Below are positions 33,601-40,929 of a DNA stretch of 52,799 bases, piece after piece (the first letter of the stretch is position 1; every line of letters starts with the position of its first letter). Location: positions 1 to 52,799 of the forward strand of contig JAILNY010000163.1 of NCBI GenBank assembly GCA_024691105.1. The letters are read 5' to 3'. The translations under genes were made by a program, and so were the position numbers. The stretch comes from Treponema sp. GTDB taxonomy: Bacteria; Spirochaetota; Spirochaetia; Treponematales; Treponemataceae. The notes beneath the pieces were generated by a model. That model searched no databases, was not told where the DNA came from, and saw nothing but the letters and a program-made list of their open reading frames with translations.

Positions 33601-34716
33601 GCCCGAAAGCGGATCGCGGATTGCACCACCGATACAAGTTGCAGCACCTCCGAACGGTTCGATTTCTGTCGGATGGTTATGAGTCTCGTTTTTAAACATC
33701 AAAAGCCAGCGCTCTGTTGCCTTAGAAGAGTTCTTGTCGATAGCGCGGCCTTTTTTATCTGTTGTGTAATGAACGTCGATATAAACTGAGCAGGCATTGT
33801 TTTCTTCTGACACTTCCATGTCTTCGAGTTTGCCGTGCTTTTTAAGATACTTCATTCCGATAACAGCCATATCCATTAATGTAACAGGCTTATCTTTGCG
33901 ACCTGCATAAAGATCAGTGCGCATAGAAGTGTAGTTATCAAGAGATTTCTTGAACAGTTTTTCGTAAGGTCCTTTTTCTATCTTGATATCTTTAAGTTCC
34001 GTAAGGAATGTTGTGTGGCGGCAGTGGTCAGACCAGTAAGTATCAAGTACGCGGATTTCTGTTTCTGTCGGATCGCGACCTTCATCCTTAAAATAGTCCT
34101 GCAAAAATTTAATGTCAGCATAATCCATTGCAAGGCCCATCTTTGTAAGATAGGCTTCAAGCTCTGGCTTTTTGAATTTAATAAAGCCTTCGACTGTAGG
34201 AATGTCACCCGGAACGTCTGTCTTTAATTCGAGAGTTTCTGGAATTTCTTTTGATGCAAGGCGTGAATCTACAGGGTTAATAAGATAATCCTGAATTTTC
34301 TTAACATCTTTGGCTGCAATCTTTCCAGAAAGGATTACCATTTTTGCACAGCGTACACGCGGCGGTAAAGTTCCAACAGTAACTGATTTTGAAAGACTTT
34401 CTCGCAAAAGTTTTAAGCACTGTTCAGCAGAGTCAGATCTCTGATCGTACTGCCCCGGAAGATATTCCCAGATAATTGCAGTTTCTGTCGGCTTAACTTT
34501 TATTTCTGTGTTAATAACCGAGTCGCTCTGAGGTTCAGAAAAAATACGCTGAACAGCAGCCTTAAAAACAGGCTCTGAAACATTTTCTACATCGTAGCGA
34601 TTAAGATAACGCACTCCAGTTACACCTGAAATGCCCAAAAAACCTTTGATTTCTGAAAAAATACGAGCAGCCTCGTTCTGAAAACCAGACTGTCTTTCTA
34701 CATAAATACGGAACAT
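30673..34716 (-). CDS. purL: Phosphoribosylformylglycinamidine synthase, single chain
   Basis: The 1347-residue enzyme makes FGAM from FGAR, glutamine and ATP in purine synthesis. Recognisable parts: the DTYWSDHCRHTTF and KNETHNHPTEIEPFGGAATC motifs of the PurL core, GGTGRDGIGGATGSS, a second AIRS-like half, and a C-terminal glutaminase with GGFSAGDEPDG, nucleophile Cys in LGICNGFQALIKTG and HGEGRI. It is the single-chain form seen in clostridia, Bacteroides and spirochaetes. A Lys/Thr/Ala-rich stretch (TTSKTAAKSKAKD) looks like a flexible insert. ATG 34716 follows a TATAAT by seven bases, with no ribosome binding site. Confidence 0.97.
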   Translation of the reverse strand: MFRIYVERQSGFQNEAARIFSEIKGFLGISGVTGVRYLNRYDVENVSEPVFKAAVQRIFSEPQSDSVINTEIKVKPTETAIIWEYLPGQYDQRSDSAEQCLKLLRESLSKSVTVGTLPPRVRCAKMVILSGKIAAKDVKKIQDYLINPVDSRLASKEIPETLELKTDVPGDIPTVEGFIKFKKPELEAYLTKMGLAMDYADIKFLQDYFKDEGRDPTETEIRVLDTYWSDHCRHTTFLTELKDIKIEKGPYEKLFKKSLDNYTSMRTDLYAGRKDKPVTLMDMAVIGMKYLKKHGKLEDMEVSEENNACSVYIDVHYTTDKKGRAIDKNSSKATERWLLMFKNETHNHPTEIEPFGGAATCIGGAIRDPLSGRSWVYQSMRITGAADPTVPMSKTIKGKLPQLKLVRESAQGFSSYGNQIGLTTGQVAEIYHPGYAAKRMELGAVIAAAPLDTVMRERPEPGDIVILLGGGTGRDGIGGATGSSKVHTEKSVTTAAAEVQKGNAVEERKIQRLFRNKDVSLMIRRCNDFGAGGVSVAVGELAPGLDINLDAVPKKYEGLNGTELAISESQERMAVVVRAKDVNKFIKAAAAENLNAVVVATVTDTNRLVMKWRGTTIVDINRDFLDAAGAHHEAKAVIESPAVPSSSPLVKPLDSVAKKITKTATAKAIQSAWLTNISDLACCSQRGLGERFDGSIGSSSVLFPYGGKYQCTPEAGMAAKIPVMSPRETSTVSTMTYGFDPRVSQWSPWHGAQVSVLSSLAKLTCLGTDPTTARLSFQEFFGRAVDAKKWGYPAAALLGSIDAQVAMGTASIGGKDSMSGTFEKISVPHTLVSFAVGHDEVENVRSGSFKKTDSNLYLVQTPYSEELAPDFAQFTKNAKALVELNQAGKIESMYPVCAGGIAEALTKMAMGNKIGCEINFIPASATSLNIKKTTSKTAAKSKAKDSLTAVKEGSAVDLFTPLYGSIIVETNAALENDPRFASGTVCKIGKTVDAHTITVAGKTKASTVVVKLEDAEKAWEKTLSAVFPPVSNAKPQEALPSYATETHQSLADVQRNPVFAAPRHHPRVLIPVFPGTNCEYDMARAFNLAGADTKILVFRNNTPQALSDSLAELEKQLKKAQILALAGGFSAGDEPDGSGKFIANVLREGRISEQVMRLLKKRDGLVLGICNGFQALIKTGLVPYGEIREPSAEMPTLTFNQVGRHISRVVRTRVVSAISPWAQDASVVDSRIHLVPISHGEGRIIINPRLAKELFEKGQIFTQYVDENGKPAILEPDNPNGSMFAIEGMTSPDGHVLGKMGHNERTVGTGMNGSSGDLIANVAGDPLTNPNESSCLNIFAAGVRYFK

Positions 34717-34723
34717 GCGAAAT

Positions 34724-34752
34724 ATTATAGTAGAAATAGCAAGGATGTACAA
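34724..34752 (-). promoter_or_regulatory. Leaderless-type promoter of purL
   Basis: Minus strand: TTGTAC (34752-34747), 17-bp spacer, TATAAT (34729-34724), 7 bases to ATG 34716. No leader exists in which a purine riboswitch could form. Confidence 0.72.
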
Positions 34753-34816
34753 TTGCCATTAAATGCGCAGATTTGATGCAGCGCGTACATACTTGATGCC
34801 GCGATTTTTTTATTTC

Positions 34817-35053
34817 TTATTTGTTGATCTCAGTCTTAAGTTCAAGCACCTTTTCAAGCGGAAGCTTTACACATCGTGCAATTACTTCTGGTGCGATGCC
34901 TTCCTTCAGAAGTTCTGTTGCACTTTCAACAGCCTTTTCTTCACGTCCTTCCTTTAAAGCTTCCCGTCTTATGTCAACGTCATGTAAATTCATAGCCCGA
35001 TATGTACTCCTGAACTCATCATCGGTTTTAAGTTTTGCAACCTTTGCAAAAAC
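34817..35053 (-). pseudogene. Rpn-family nuclease/transposase remnant, C-terminal part
   Basis: An open frame without a good start reads VFAKVAKLKTDDEFRSTYRA, then EALKEGREEKAVESATELLK and GIAPEVIARCVKLPLEKVLE, ending at TAA 34819-34817. The EGREE stretch followed by a short helix-turn-helix-like end is the usual C-terminus of Rpn/PD-(D/E)XK recombination-promoting nucleases. The nuclease domain is missing. A stop lies immediately upstream of the frame at 35054-35056. The 474 bases from 34753 to 35226 hold only this remnant, the opposite fragment next to it, and hairpins. Confidence 0.65.
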
Positions 35054-35129
35054 TTACGCAACAACACTACAGGACGAACTTTCTAAAAAAATAAATCTTG
35101 CCATCAAAGAAGTCTGCGAGCGGATATAA
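35046..35129 (+). pseudogene. Rpn-family nuclease fragment in opposite orientation
   Basis: On the plus strand AKTYATTLQDELSKKINLAI followed by KEVCERI and a stop resembles the middle of Rpn-type proteins (a Leu-Glu-Asp-Leu-Ser-Lys-Lys-like helix and the AIxEC helix). It directly abuts the minus-strand C-terminal fragment, so one piece has probably been inverted. The sequence TTTGCAACCTTTGCAA, built of two self-complementary TTGCAA units, is at the junction. Confidence 0.5.
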
Positions 35130-35133
35130 AAAA

Positions 35134-35157
35134 ACCGTCGGATTTTTTTCCGACGGT
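35134..35157 (-). terminator. Rho-independent terminator downstream of pheT
   Basis: ACCGTCGGA (35134-35142), 6-base loop, TCCGACGGT (35149-35157): a perfect 9-bp stem followed on the minus strand by a T run. Two more hairpins lie between it and the pheT stop: AATCGCG/CGCGATT (35169-35192) and AGAGATT/AATCTCT (35206-35228). Confidence 0.85.
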
Positions 35158-35226
35158 CTTAGTTCACGAATCGCGCCTCGCACGACGCGATTTATATTTT
35201 GACACAGAGATTGCATTCGCAAATCT

Positions 35227-36951
35227 CTACATCAGTTCCTCTAAATCTACTTCACCGGCAACACATGGAACTGTGATTGACCAGTTTTCAAGAACCTGTG
35301 GATGAACTTCGCCAAAGACACCGACACGCTTTCCGTTTACAACGATTGCGGCCTGACGTCCAGGAATAAAGCGAGGGTCATCGCATTCTTCAACTTTATA
35401 CTCATGATCAAGGAAGTACAAAAGCGAAGAAACTTCACTTGCGGCATTGTTAAAGTTTGCATTGCTTGCAGCAGTCATAAAGCCAAGGCTCTGACGTGTG
35501 CGTGTTCCTGTGTTTTCTTCATCACAGAGGTAAGCAACTTTTCCGATTTCAAAAATCTTATGAGGGAAAATTGCGTTTGCACTCTGTGCTTCTGCTCTTA
35601 AAAGCGAAGCAATGATTGAAGGGCGTACAAACTGATAGTTTTCGCTCATCGGATTTGCAACTTCGATAATTGCAGAATCATCAATATTCATTTTTTCGAT
35701 GTAGTCTTTTTTGCTGCCAAGGTAGTTAAAAATCATTTCCTGATATCCAAGACCTACCATTACATTCTTTGCCTTGCGGCTGAACAATGTAAGAGGCATA
35801 AGACGTCCGATTGTAAAGTCGCTCGGTTTTTCTGCATTAAAGTTTTCAAGTCCAACACCAATCATCACATCTTCGATTACATCAACTTCGTGCAAAAAGT
35901 CATTGCGGTAAGGTGCCGGCCAAACAGTAAATTCAACATCATCGTCTACATCTTTTGTTTCTACCTTGTTGCCCATGCGGCTAAGTGCATCCAAAACCTT
36001 TGCCTTGTCAAAATCACTTCCAAGAAGCTTGTTGATATTTTTCAAAAGAGCTTTTGTCGGTTCCTGGAAATAGAACGGTGCGTAAATATCTTTTCCGCGA
36101 CCTGTGTCGTAAGGATGTTCAACTTTAATAGGAATAATTTCGTAACCGCAGTCAGCAAAGTCACACGCAACGATGTTTGCCGCAAGAATAAGGTTGTCGA
36201 TATTGTCACCAGTAAGTTCAACCATCAAATCTTTGTCGCCAACCTGAACAGCACCCAAAGTTGCACTGTTGATAATCGGAGCCATAGACATTACTTCGCC
36301 AGAATCATCTGTCAAAAGCGGAAACATTTTTTTATCTGCAAGAATCCAGCCAAAGTCTTTTCCTTTTGGATGATCTGTCAAAATCTGACGGCAAGTCATC
36401 GGAGCATCGCATGCCAAAGGTACAAAAGAAGTCTTATCAGGATCTACAGCCTTGTAATGAACAGGCCATTTAATCTGATCTACGCGGTAAAGTCCCATAG
36501 AAAGAGAGCGGCGTTTGCGGCCAAAATTCCATGCAAGTTTTTCCTGAGTCTGGATAATGTCCAGCAGCATTGGTTCATCAATCGGTTTGCCTGCAATCAT
36601 AAAAGCAACCATGTAAGGACGAATGTCTTTGATGTTTGCATCAACTTTTACAACGCGTCCCTGATTGTCTTTAAGATTTCCTTCGCGGGAAAGGAATTTA
36701 TCATAATCGCCAAGTTTTGCTCCTGCGTGAATTCTAAGCTGGCGTGCAACACCGTTTGTTGACCAGAGGTCCGGACGGTTAGTATCGTTCAATTCAATTT
36801 TAATTACACGCTGATCTTCACTCTGAGACATATCAGGCTTTTCATCAAGTTCAGCTTTTCCGCATGTCAATTTTTTTTCTAATGTATCGTAGTCATATTT
36901 CTGACCGACCATTTTGAAAAATAATTTTTCATTTACTTCAATCTTTGGCAT
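35227..36951 (-). CDS. pheT: Phenylalanine--tRNA ligase beta subunit, short archaeal/spirochaete type
   Basis: The 574-residue subunit begins MPKIEVNEKLFFKMVG. It is far shorter than the roughly 800-residue common bacterial form and lacks the N-terminal EMAP/tRNA-binding extension. IELNDTNRPDLWSTNGVARQ, the B3/B4 editing-like region, the B5 domain (KALLKNINKLLGSDFD region) and a catalytic-like core with MSENYQFVRPSIIASLLRAE are present. This form is typical of spirochaetes, archaea and eukaryotes. It pairs with PheS, which is not in the window. GAGGAATAAC precedes ATG; termination is at the hairpins downstream. Confidence 0.95.
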   Translation of the reverse strand: MPKIEVNEKLFFKMVGQKYDYDTLEKKLTCGKAELDEKPDMSQSEDQRVIKIELNDTNRPDLWSTNGVARQLRIHAGAKLGDYDKFLSREGNLKDNQGRVVKVDANIKDIRPYMVAFMIAGKPIDEPMLLDIIQTQEKLAWNFGRKRRSLSMGLYRVDQIKWPVHYKAVDPDKTSFVPLACDAPMTCRQILTDHPKGKDFGWILADKKMFPLLTDDSGEVMSMAPIINSATLGAVQVGDKDLMVELTGDNIDNLILAANIVACDFADCGYEIIPIKVEHPYDTGRGKDIYAPFYFQEPTKALLKNINKLLGSDFDKAKVLDALSRMGNKVETKDVDDDVEFTVWPAPYRNDFLHEVDVIEDVMIGVGLENFNAEKPSDFTIGRLMPLTLFSRKAKNVMVGLGYQEMIFNYLGSKKDYIEKMNIDDSAIIEVANPMSENYQFVRPSIIASLLRAEAQSANAIFPHKIFEIGKVAYLCDEENTGTRTRQSLGFMTAASNANFNNAASEVSSLLYFLDHEYKVEECDDPRFIPGRQAAIVVNGKRVGVFGEVHPQVLENWSITVPCVAGEVDLEELM

Positions 36952-36994
36952 TTTTGTTATTCCTCTATTTTACGTTCCGCTTTGCAATCTGTTG

Positions 36995-37051
36995 TCCGGC
37001 GTTTTACAGCATTCAACTGATGCAGCGCATCAGCCGAGCACCGTCGCCGGA
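36995..37051. repeat. Nested inverted-repeat element between the KS operon and pheT
   Basis: Outer arms TCCGGCG (36995-37001) and CGCCGGA (37045-37051) enclose a perfect inner hairpin, CTGATGC-AGC-GCATCAG (37017-37033). On the plus strand a T run follows, but the flanking genes are both on the minus strand, where no T run follows, so it is not a simple terminator for them. Confidence 0.55.
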
Positions 37052-37056
37052 TTTTT

Positions 37057-38307
37057 TTAGTTACATTTTTTGAAAATCAATGATGTATTAACACCACCGA
37101 ACGCAAAGTTGTTTGACATTACGATGTCTGTATCGATTTCGCGTCCATCGCCCATGATGTAGTCAAGCTTACCGCATTCTGGGTCAAGATTTTCTTTTGT
37201 AAGATTCAATGTCGGGTGGAACCAGCCGTCGTTCATCATCTGGATTGTTACCCATGCTTCAAGACAACCACAGCATCCGAGTGTGTGACCTGTATAACTC
37301 TTTGTAGAAGAAATAGGAACTGCTCTGTGGAATACGCTTTCTGTTGCGTTTGTTTCTGCAACGTCACCATGTCCTGTAGAAGTTCCGTGTGCGTTTACAT
37401 AACCAATCTGGTCAGGGCTGATTCCTGCATCGTCAATTGCAAGCTGGAGTGCTTTTGCCATTGTCTCCTGGTTTGGAGTTGTAATGTGGTTTCCGTCCTG
37501 GTTTGTACCAAAGCCGATGATCTCTGCATAAATCTTAGCGCCGCGTGCTTTTGCATGCTCGTATTCTTCGAGAATCAAAGTTGCTCCACCTTCACCGATT
37601 ACAAGACCGTCGCGTTCTTTTGAGAACGGACTTGGAGAAAGTTTTGGAGTATCGTTTTTTGTAGAAGCAGCGTACAATGTATCAAAGATATCAGAGTCAG
37701 CGGCGCTAAGTTCTTCAGCACCACCAGCAATCATGATGTCCTGGAATCCGTAAGCAATCTGTTCATATGAATAACCGATTGACTGGCTTCCTGATGTACA
37801 TGCTGTGTTTGTTGTAATAATTCTTCCGCGGATCTGGAAGTATACAGAAAGGTTAGAAGCTGCTGTCTGTGGCATAGCACGTACATAAGTTGTAGCGTTC
37901 ATTCTTGTACAGTCAGCGTTTTCGAGCATTGCGCAGAATTCCATCTGAGCGTCCATAGAACCCATGCACGAACCGTAAGAAATACCTGTGCGTCCGTTGT
38001 GGAGTTCTTCTGCAACATTACCTTCTGCATCAATAAAGCCAGCCATTCTCAAAGCGTCATCAGTTGCCTGAAGCGCAAGGCGGCTTACGCGACCCATTGA
38101 ACGAACCTTTTTTCTGTCGTACTTGCGGAGCTCTTTTGTATAAGGAGCTGCAAGACGTGTATTCATTCCTGCACCATAGCGGTCCCATTCGTCCATACGA
38201 ACTACGCAGTTTTCAAGACCCTTAAGTGTCTTTTTAATTTCTTCCCAATTATCGCCAAGTGCTGAACAAACTCCGGCACCAGTTACTACTACTCTTCTCT
38301 TTTCCAT
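37057..38307 (-). CDS. Beta-ketoacyl-ACP synthase (FabF-like), second ketosynthase of the trio
   Basis: The 416-residue enzyme has the Cys-His-His triad of elongating ketosynthases: Cys in TNTACTSGSQSIGYSYEQI, His in VNAHGTSTGHGD and His in KSYTGHTLGCCG, with the C-terminal SNNFAFGGVNTSLIF. It condenses malonyl-ACP with an acyl-ACP. AGGAGTG precedes ATG, and the dehydratase gene ends 2 bases upstream. With another ketosynthase and a hotdog dehydratase it forms a three-gene unit like a reduced fatty-acid or aryl-polyene pathway; no ketoreductase, ACP or acyltransferase is in the window. Confidence 0.92.
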   Translation of the reverse strand: MEKRRVVVTGAGVCSALGDNWEEIKKTLKGLENCVVRMDEWDRYGAGMNTRLAAPYTKELRKYDRKKVRSMGRVSRLALQATDDALRMAGFIDAEGNVAEELHNGRTGISYGSCMGSMDAQMEFCAMLENADCTRMNATTYVRAMPQTAASNLSVYFQIRGRIITTNTACTSGSQSIGYSYEQIAYGFQDIMIAGGAEELSAADSDIFDTLYAASTKNDTPKLSPSPFSKERDGLVIGEGGATLILEEYEHAKARGAKIYAEIIGFGTNQDGNHITTPNQETMAKALQLAIDDAGISPDQIGYVNAHGTSTGHGDVAETNATESVFHRAVPISSTKSYTGHTLGCCGCLEAWVTIQMMNDGWFHPTLNLTKENLDPECGKLDYIMGDGREIDTDIVMSNNFAFGGVNTSLIFKKCN

Positions 38308-38309
38308 AA

Positions 38310-38795
38310 TTACACTCCTAATACTTTTAAATCTGTTGTTTCCATTACAGTTATCGTTGTTTCAACTGCAGGAACATCAGGATTTTCACTTGAAAATGCA
38401 ACGCCAGAATAAGTAAGCATGCTATCAAGCTCGTCAATTTTTTTGATTGCAACATGAACACTTGTTCCGACTTTAAATCGGTCAACACTTGCCTTGTAAT
38501 TCTGAATGCTCAAAAGGAATCCCGGCTTTGGCGGTTCTCCTCTTTCGCAGCCTGTAACTCCAGACAATGCCGAAATACTTTGTGCAATCAATTCAAATGC
38601 AACATGAGATGGAATTCCATCCAATGCTTCATCATAAAATATATGATTTTTTGTTACAAGCGATTCTGATTCCAGAGTTCGCGCAACAATATCATGCTGA
38701 GTAAGATGATCCAGCAAAAACATTTTTCCCTTATGTGGCAAAAGATTTATCAATTCTTCTGCTGGAACATTCTGAGGTAATTTTCTAGGCTCCAT
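38310..38795 (-). CDS. FabZ/ApeP-like 3-hydroxyacyl-ACP dehydratase (hotdog fold)
   Basis: The 161-residue protein carries the hotdog dehydratase signatures: ELINLLPHKGKMFLLDHL (catalytic His in the PHK motif) and SHVAFELIAQSISALSG (catalytic acid and central helix), then PGFLLSIQNYKASVDRFKVG. It resembles the dehydratase partner of ketosynthases in aryl-polyene-like clusters as well as FabZ. It would dehydrate 3-hydroxyacyl-ACP. The gene is tightly packed, with 2 bases to each ketosynthase gene. AAAGGA precedes ATG. Confidence 0.82.
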   Translation of the reverse strand: MEPRKLPQNVPAEELINLLPHKGKMFLLDHLTQHDIVARTLESESLVTKNHIFYDEALDGIPSHVAFELIAQSISALSGVTGCERGEPPKPGFLLSIQNYKASVDRFKVGTSVHVAIKKIDELDSMLTYSGVAFSSENPDVPAVETTITVMETTDLKVLGV

Positions 38796-38797
38796 TT

Positions 38798-40006
38798 TTA
38801 TTCCTTTCCAATTATCAAACTTATATTACAACCGCCAAAACCAAAAGAATTGCTCATGGCCGTTTTAATTTCTTTTTCTACTTCAAATCCGTCGTCGACA
38901 AAATTCAGATACGGCATTCCGTCTTCGCGCACTTTATCCCAGACCTGCACTGGTAATTTTTTGCAGGCTGAATTTTTCAAGGCCATATAACAGATTGCAA
39001 GTTCAATGCTTGCCGCTGCTCCCAAAGTGTGACCTGTTAAAGGCTTAGTCGTACTTACAGGAATTTTTTCTGCAAGTTCTCCAAAAACAGTTTTTACGGC
39101 CTTTGCTTCCATAGAATCGTTTAAGTGCGTTCCCGTTCCATGAAGGTTAATATAATCTATGTCGCCTGTCTTAAGAGAGGCATCAGTTAACGCCGCACTA
39201 ATTGCCTGCGCGGCACCACTTCCGTCTTCAAGAGGGGCTGTCATGTGACTTGCGTCAGCACTTTCACCACATCCTAATAAAACACACGAAAAACCTTCGT
39301 CTGTCACAAGACCTTTATCGCGGCTTAAAACAAAAAGCGCCGCTCCTTCGCCAAGCGTAATTCCATTTCTGTTTGCACTGAATGGATTTGCCTTTTTATC
39401 CGAAACCGCTTCAAGACTGTCAAAGCCAAGCAGCACCGTATCACTTGCAATATCAACACCGCCGACAATCGCCGCGTCAATAATACCTGCTTCTATCATC
39501 TCGCGTGCCTTTACAAGCGCGCTTCCACTTGAAGAACAAGCCGTACTAAAAACAAAAGCCGGACCTGTAACACCACAGGCTTCTTTTACAAAAGTCGCAG
39601 GATAATCTGCACCCTGCACTTCAAGCTCATAGCCTGCAGGAAACTTTCCATCTGCAAAATATGCTCTGTGTGCCTTTAGCGAAAACTCAGAACCATTATC
39701 GCACGAACCAAGACAAACGCCGATACGGGAGTCTCCGTATTTTGCCTTTACTTCATCGACAACAGGCTTTATCTGCGCGAGTGCCGCGTCAAGAATACGG
39801 ATAATGCGCATATCATATTTTGCATTTACCGCAGGCTTTAAAAGTGAATCATCAATGCGCCCGGCATAAAACTCTTTACCAGAAACGGCTTTTACTTTTT
39901 TAAGTCCATCCTGATTACCAGAAAAACAACATTCCCAAAGCTTTTCAGCATTGGCCCCTGCTGCACAAATTACACCCGGATGTGATAAATAAAGCCCCTG
40001 ATTCAC
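38798..40006 (-). CDS. Beta-ketoacyl-ACP synthase family protein, first ketosynthase of the trio (GTG start)
   Basis: The 402-residue protein keeps Cys in FSTACSSSGSALVKAREMI, His in INLHGTGTHLNDS and His in KPLTGHTLGAAASIELAI, so it looks catalytically complete rather than a chain-length factor. Its N-terminus MNQGLYLSHPGVICAAGANA is truncated relative to FabF and similar to the ApeO type. The start codon is GTG at 40006, with AGGA about 10 bases upstream; no ATG occurs near the conserved start. It is the first gene of the operon and less FabF-like than its partner. Confidence 0.88.
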   Translation of the reverse strand: MNQGLYLSHPGVICAAGANAEKLWECCFSGNQDGLKKVKAVSGKEFYAGRIDDSLLKPAVNAKYDMRIIRILDAALAQIKPVVDEVKAKYGDSRIGVCLGSCDNGSEFSLKAHRAYFADGKFPAGYELEVQGADYPATFVKEACGVTGPAFVFSTACSSSGSALVKAREMIEAGIIDAAIVGGVDIASDTVLLGFDSLEAVSDKKANPFSANRNGITLGEGAALFVLSRDKGLVTDEGFSCVLLGCGESADASHMTAPLEDGSGAAQAISAALTDASLKTGDIDYINLHGTGTHLNDSMEAKAVKTVFGELAEKIPVSTTKPLTGHTLGAAASIELAICYMALKNSACKKLPVQVWDKVREDGMPYLNFVDDGFEVEKEIKTAMSNSFGFGGCNISLIIGKE

Positions 40007-40075
40007 CTGAAATTTCCTGCAATCTAAAATATTTGATAATTTTATCCATTAATTATATTTAAATCAATAAAAAAA

Positions 40076-40126
40076 CCCGCGTAAGACAAGACAAAAGCAT
40101 TATAGCTCTTTGTCAGTTCACGCGGG
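40076..40126 (-). terminator. Long hairpin terminator after the outer membrane protein gene
   Basis: CCCGCGT (40076-40082) pairs with ACGCGGG (40120-40126), with an inner 6-bp stem (40090-40095/40109-40114). On the minus strand a T7 run follows. On the plus strand CTTTTT follows, so it could act both ways. Confidence 0.8.
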
Positions 40127-40148
40127 CTTTTTACAAAGATTTATATGG

Positions 40149-40739
40149 TTAGAACTTAAGAGAACAGCCTAATTTTGTAAATGGATAACCAATTTCAACA
40201 TTCACTCCAAATACATCATTAAAGTACCAGGTTGCACCAATTGATTCACCCCAGTGGAAATAATATGGAATATAATTTCCAGGAGTTGCAAATGGAACAT
40301 TTCCTCCGATGCGTGTCTTAATATAAACATCAAGGCCCTTTGGTGGAAGCATTACGTGATATGCAATTTCACCGCCAAAGAAAATTCCCCAGTAAGTAGA
40401 ATCTCTGTAATGCCAGCCTTCCTCTGCAGAGTAAGTCTGATACTTGTATCCATATCCCTTAAATCCAAAATATCCGCCGAATGTAAATGGAAGTTTCCAG
40501 ATAGGAACCGCAACCTGAACATCTACAAATACTGGAGGAATAAACCACGGATTCTGAAATTGGAAGACATAAGAATCATTAAAATCTGCCGAAACGTTGA
40601 TATCAAGAATCACATCAAATTTCTCAATTCCGCCGCCATAATTACACCAGCATTCAGACCAGTCAAAACCATCCGCAAACGCAGCTCCAGAAAAAAGAAG
40701 AGCACCTGACAAAACAAATACTTTAAATAAGTTTTTCAT
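40149..40739 (-). CDS. Outer membrane beta-barrel protein, unassigned
   Basis: The 196-residue protein has a signal peptide (MKNLFKVFVLSGALLFSGAAFA) and amphipathic strands rich in Tyr, Phe, Trp and Gly, ending GYPFTKLGCSLKF, a typical C-terminal outer membrane strand with terminal Phe. It has two Cys in SECWCNYGGGIEK near the mature N-terminus. The size suggests an 8-stranded barrel. GAGGTAG lies before ATG, and a TATAAT is upstream. I do not recognise a specific family; a conserved spirochaetal outer membrane protein is likely. Confidence 0.75.
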   Translation of the reverse strand: MKNLFKVFVLSGALLFSGAAFADGFDWSECWCNYGGGIEKFDVILDINVSADFNDSYVFQFQNPWFIPPVFVDVQVAVPIWKLPFTFGGYFGFKGYGYKYQTYSAEEGWHYRDSTYWGIFFGGEIAYHVMLPPKGLDVYIKTRIGGNVPFATPGNYIPYYFHWGESIGATWYFNDVFGVNVEIGYPFTKLGCSLKF

Positions 40740-40880
40740 TTTTATACTACCTCATAATTTTATATATCGGGTTGAATTATATAGATTAAATTTTCCTTAG
40801 TCCACAAAATTTTTAGAGAGATTAGAGTTTAAAAATTATTAAACGAATATTCATTTTTAACCCGTATCAATCAGAATTAA

Positions 40881-40909
40881 TTGCAAACTTCGTAATTACA
40901 CCTTATAAT
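40881..40909 (+). promoter_or_regulatory. Promoter of the 561-residue unknown gene
   Basis: TTGCAA (40881-40886), 17-bp spacer, TATAAT (40904-40909). A GGAG ribosome binding site follows at about 40917-40920, before ATG 40930, so this one has a short leader. Confidence 0.75.
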
Positions 40910-40929
40910 GGAATTTGGAGTATTCTTAT

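Noticed and set aside
34753..34812. Purine riboswitch upstream of purL
   Set aside because: The promoter -10 is seven bases before the ATG, so no leader exists to hold an aptamer.
34821..35042. Plus-strand frame (Ser/Arg-rich) as the main gene in the purL-pheT gap
   Set aside because: The minus strand in this part encodes a recognisable Rpn C-terminus; only the last part of the plus frame after about 35046 looks coding.
35890..36762. 290-codon plus-strand frame inside pheT
   Set aside because: It lies entirely opposite conserved PheT sequence and is Cys/Phe/Asn-rich with no motif, so it is a shadow frame.
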